NCBI GenBank assembly: GCA_015061365.1
Contig: SUWS01000008.1
Coordinates: 1-64,000 of the forward strand
DNA from: Lentimicrobiaceae bacterium
GTDB taxonomy: Bacteria; Bacteroidota; Bacteroidia; Bacteroidales; F082
Direction of reading: 5' to 3'
Length of the DNA: 64,000 nucleotides
Shown here: positions 61,364 to 64,000 of the stretch, piece by piece
Layout of the letters: every line of letters begins with the position of its first letter
Position numbering within the stretch: position 1 is the first letter of the stretch
Translations under genes and position numbers: made by a program
The notes under the pieces: generated by a model
Database searches by the model: none
The model's input: only the letters and a program-made list of their open reading frames with translations
Told to the model about the DNA's origin: nothing

Positions 61364-64000
61364 AATAATAATTAGAAAGGACAAAGATACGAATAAAAAT
61401 TTTATACATAACTTTTTAATTGCCATTTCGGTGATTTTTGCTCTGTTGACGAGTGTATACGCCGTTTTGTTGGACGTAAACGTGCAGAGTATGTTGGCTC
61501 GTTCGGGTGCCGGACTGCTCTCCAAGATGTTCGACACCGAAGTGAAAATCAGGACATTTTATATCAAGCCGGATCTGAGAATACATGCGGAGGACATCCA
61601 GATGAACGATAATAGGAATGATACCGTGTTCTTTGTGGGAACGCTCGACGGAAAGTTCTCTCTGCGTGATCTTAAGATACCAACAAGAATAAGAAGTCTC
61701 AACGTTGATGATTTTTTCGTGAATATTGTTAAATACGAGAATGAGCGTAACTATAATTTGTCCGAGATTTTTGGTGGCGGCGACAGGCAGAAGAATGATA
61801 ATTCCGCTAAGTCGATATATGTCGACGACCTTAAACTCACTAATGGTCGTGTGGTGGTTTGGAATCAGAACAAGGCACAGAAGAGATCAGATGGCATGGA
61901 TTATTATCATATCGACGTGGATGATATTAACTTATCCTTAAGAGAGTTGTCGTACACGGGAGATACGGTGACGGGATATTTTGATCGTCTTACCGCCTCT
62001 GAAAAATCGGGGTTCAAGATAGATGAGTTCGTGTCAAATTCTAAGTTTATTGTTTCATCACGTACCTTGGATTTCAAGAACCTTGTCGTGAAATCACAGG
62101 CAACATCATTAGATCTGAACCTGAAGTTCCTCTATAACGGATACTCCGACTATAAGAAATTCGTTGATTCCATAACGATAGTGGCTAACATAAGACCATC
62201 ACAACTTACATTGAGTGACTTGAGTAGTTTCTCTCCTACCTTGAGAAAAATGCCTGATACTTTGCAGATAAATGGTTCCATAGTTGGTAAGGTCAGTGAC
62301 TTTGAAGCAAGCTATTTTTATTTCTCGTTTAAGGATAGCACCAATTTCGAAGGAAGTATCAAGATGAAAGGTCTCCCTAAATTTCATGAGACACACATGT
62401 TTGGAGAAATAGAAAAGATGAATTTCACTTATCAGGACATCTCGGAGTTCGCGATACCGACACAATATGGAAAGATACCGCTTCCAGAGAACCTGGCATC
62501 GATAAAACACGCTCTTATTTCCGGCAAATTCTATGGCTTCCATAATAATTTCAGAACGAACTTCAATCTCCATACTAATATCGGAAATATCAATTTCAAC
62601 GGGGCGATCAACAATGACCTTAATATCGTTCCTTATCCGTATTATTACTCGTCGATTTATGCTAATAACCTTAACCTAAAGGAAATCTTCGATTTAAAGG
62701 ACGACTTACGGGCGACTTTGTTTTTCGATATGAAAGGAGAGGGTATAAGTAAAGAGGACGCCGAGATTCAAATAGAATGTGATATAGAGAGACTCGAATT
62801 CCAAGACAAGAAGTTCGAGAATATCCACGTAGATGGTGATTTTGAAAACCAACGACTGATGGTGTCGTCGGATGTCTATTCTGATATGGTTGATCTTAAT
62901 CTCGCCGCCATGCTCGATGTGTCTGATAAGATACCGGAATATGATGTTGAGCTGAACCTTGCTAATATCGATCTGTACAACATCGGTCTGGTAAAAAAGA
63001 AAATGTCGTTGTCAACGGAGATAGAAGCCCAACTTAAAGGTCTTGATATTGACGGGATGTACGGCGACGTGCGACTCCATAATACGGTATTAAATGAAAA
63101 CGGAGACAGTTATGTCATGGATTCATTGAATCTTTCGTTGACCAAGAATGAACACGATTCGAAGGATGTTAAGCTGAATTGTGATTTCTTGGATATGGAT
63201 GTTGTCGGTGTGGTCAATTTTAGAGGAATCGGTAATACGTTTAAAAATTACGTGCTGAATTATTTCCACATTAGCCAGTGGGCTGAAAAAGGTGTCAGGT
63301 TAGAAGAACAGCAGCAGGATTTCTATGTTAACCTTAAACTTAAAGATACGGAGACGCTGTCTCGCTTGTTGCTGCCTGAACTTGCTGTAAGTGATAATAC
63401 AAATTTAACGGCTACATTCACATCCAACACTCGCCAGTTGTTTTCTACAATAGAATCGGATAAGCTGACGTATAACGGTATAGTTTTAAATGATTTGTAT
63501 ATAAGGAACAAGACAACGCAAGATAATCTGTCCGTCAGTGTTGATATAGAAGAACTATTATTTAAGGAGGCGAAAGAAAAGGACCAGACATCCTTTGGAG
63601 TTGACAATGTCAGGTTAGATTTCGCTGCTCATAACGACAGTCTGTTGATGGATTTCTCGTGGAATGATAATTCGGAAGAAGACAGTAACAAAGGGAAATT
63701 ATCAGCGTCTTTCTTTCATGAGGGTTATAAGTCGGGAATACTTCACCTTTCATCGTCTGATGTCATAGTAAATGATACGGTATGGAATGTTTCTCAAGGA
63801 AGTAACATCTATATCAAAAACAATAAGGTGTCGTTCAATGATATAGGTCTGTATTCAAACAATCAGTATATTGGCATCTCAGGCTTTTTCCCAAATACCT
63901 CAAAAGATACTCTTAATCTGAATTTCCGCAAGTTGAACATATCGAATTTTGATATTCTGCTTGCTTCATCGATAGGTGTCGATGTTGACGGTGTCATCAA
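61341..64000 (+). CDS. TamB-like translocation/assembly module (partial, 3' end outside the window)
   Basis: An open frame of 886 codons runs off the right edge. The likely ATG at 61341 (MANIYSF...) lies 22 bp inside the divergent tsaD start; a GTG at 61431 or a later ATG at 61491 is possible. A hydrophobic anchor (FLIAISVIFALLTSVYAVLL) comes first, then long beta-rich AsmA/DUF490-type sequence such as VQSMLARSGAGLLSKMFDTE, KIRTFYIKPDLRIHAEDIQM and NVDDFFVNIVKYENERNYNL. The last residues read LASSIGVDVDGVI. TamB-type proteins bridge the periplasm as a hydrophobic groove for lipid or outer-membrane protein traffic. Divergent pairing with tsaD is common in Bacteroidota as I recall it. Confidence 0.85.
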   Translation, partial: MANIYSFIIIIRKDKDTNKNFIHNFLIAISVIFALLTSVYAVLLDVNVQSMLARSGAGLLSKMFDTEVKIRTFYIKPDLRIHAEDIQMNDNRNDTVFFVGTLDGKFSLRDLKIPTRIRSLNVDDFFVNIVKYENERNYNLSEIFGGGDRQKNDNSAKSIYVDDLKLTNGRVVVWNQNKAQKRSDGMDYYHIDVDDINLSLRELSYTGDTVTGYFDRLTASEKSGFKIDEFVSNSKFIVSSRTLDFKNLVVKSQATSLDLNLKFLYNGYSDYKKFVDSITIVANIRPSQLTLSDLSSFSPTLRKMPDTLQINGSIVGKVSDFEASYFYFSFKDSTNFEGSIKMKGLPKFHETHMFGEIEKMNFTYQDISEFAIPTQYGKIPLPENLASIKHALISGKFYGFHNNFRTNFNLHTNIGNINFNGAINNDLNIVPYPYYYSSIYANNLNLKEIFDLKDDLRATLFFDMKGEGISKEDAEIQIECDIERLEFQDKKFENIHVDGDFENQRLMVSSDVYSDMVDLNLAAMLDVSDKIPEYDVELNLANIDLYNIGLVKKKMSLSTEIEAQLKGLDIDGMYGDVRLHNTVLNENGDSYVMDSLNLSLTKNEHDSKDVKLNCDFLDMDVVGVVNFRGIGNTFKNYVLNYFHISQWAEKGVRLEEQQQDFYVNLKLKDTETLSRLLLPELAVSDNTNLTATFTSNTRQLFSTIESDKLTYNGIVLNDLYIRNKTTQDNLSVSVDIEELLFKEAKEKDQTSFGVDNVRLDFAAHNDSLLMDFSWNDNSEEDSNKGKLSASFFHEGYKSGILHLSSSDVIVNDTVWNVSQGSNIYIKNNKVSFNDIGLYSNNQYIGISGFFPNTSKDTLNLNFRKLNISNFDILLASSIGVDVDGVI
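61382..61389 (-). promoter_or_regulatory. -7 box for the tsaD operon
   Basis: TATCTTTG on the minus strand, 19 bp before the tsaD ATG; lies inside the first codons of the divergent TamB-like frame. Confidence 0.6.

Noticed and set aside
61364..61537. 58-residue N-terminal extension of TsaD
   Set aside because: Lies upstream of the tsaD -7 box and in the divergent TamB-like coding region; TsaD proteins begin at the MNEYILAIESSCD-type start.
1..64000. CRISPR arrays, prophage, complete insertion sequences, BGC or toxin-antitoxin modules
   Set aside because: No regularly spaced repeats, transposase, integrase or phage structural genes seen in any frame; the XRE regulator has no toxin partner.

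Overview
This 64-kb window is a continuous piece of chromosome from an AT-rich member of the Bacteroidota, most likely Bacteroidales. The evidence is the gene repertoire (TonB receptor with DUF4249 partner, DUF3078, FKBP lipoprotein family, DcaP-like and alginate-export porins, Bacteroidota-type AddB-like nuclease, TamB next to tsaD). The promoters agree: more than twenty -7 boxes of the form TAnnTTTG sit just upstream of genes, several with a TTG element 19-20 bp further up, and there are no clear Shine-Dalgarno sequences. Most of the window is ordinary core genome. I saw no prophage, complete insertion sequence or CRISPR array.

Layout. 1-190: 5' leader and promoter of what looks like an rRNA operon running off the left edge on the minus strand. 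318-2145: an AlbA_2 protein and a small XRE-type regulator around a 0.7-kb AT-rich gap holding repeated TTACA..TGTAA palindromes. 2226-6578: nrnA and four FKBP-type lipoproteins carrying one, one, two and three FKBP-like domains. 6544-10563 (minus): polysaccharide polymerase/ligase, chain-length regulator and flippase. 10746-13195: clpS and a (p)ppGpp synthetase with a broken hydrolase domain. 13199-18960 (minus): L-cysteine desulfidase, TPR protein, LolD-like ABC ATPase, GNAT-like protein, DUF2007 protein. 19025-25701: nth, recA, a TPR lipoprotein, then pgm, rfbD and DUF3078 on the minus strand. 25895-31407: dicarboxylate transporter, 10-TM metal exporter, porin, rimM, trmN6. 31449-38759: AddB-like nuclease, MurU-like nucleotidyltransferase, a sugar kinase fused to a RapZ C-terminal domain, a porin and a BadF-type sugar kinase. 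38804-45797: tRNA-Arg, arginine deiminase, prolyl-tRNA deacylase, SPFH/NfeD pair, a small lipoprotein, carbamate kinase, dnaB. 45881-53671: DUF2779 protein, MATE transporter, coiled-coil lipoprotein, sigma-54-type response regulator and hybrid kinase. 53760-64000: tRNA-Tyr, the operon tsaD-dgt-TPR regulator-TonB receptor-DUF4249, and the 5' part of a TamB-like gene running off the right edge.

Functional groupings. Genes 34295-38759 read as amino-sugar/peptidoglycan salvage: AmgK-like anomeric kinase, MurU-like uridylyltransferase, and a BadF-type kinase and porin alongside. arcA and arcC give two of the three arginine deiminase pathway enzymes; no ornithine carbamoyltransferase is in the window. 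The 48.8-53.7 kb group is an envelope-signal-like module.

Most interesting points. (1) A non-coding dispersed repeat of about 200 bp is present as two near-full copies in opposite orientation (27242-27439 and 41007-41207) and one internally deleted copy (53640-53711). It has terminal inverted repeats and a central hairpin whose outer stem keeps pairing through a compensatory change; the third copy supplies the last nine codons and stop of the hybrid kinase. (2) The AmgK-RapZ fusion beside a MurU-like gene. (3) The palindrome/promoter array before the XRE gene. (4) The four-gene FKBP expansion with mostly degenerate active sites.
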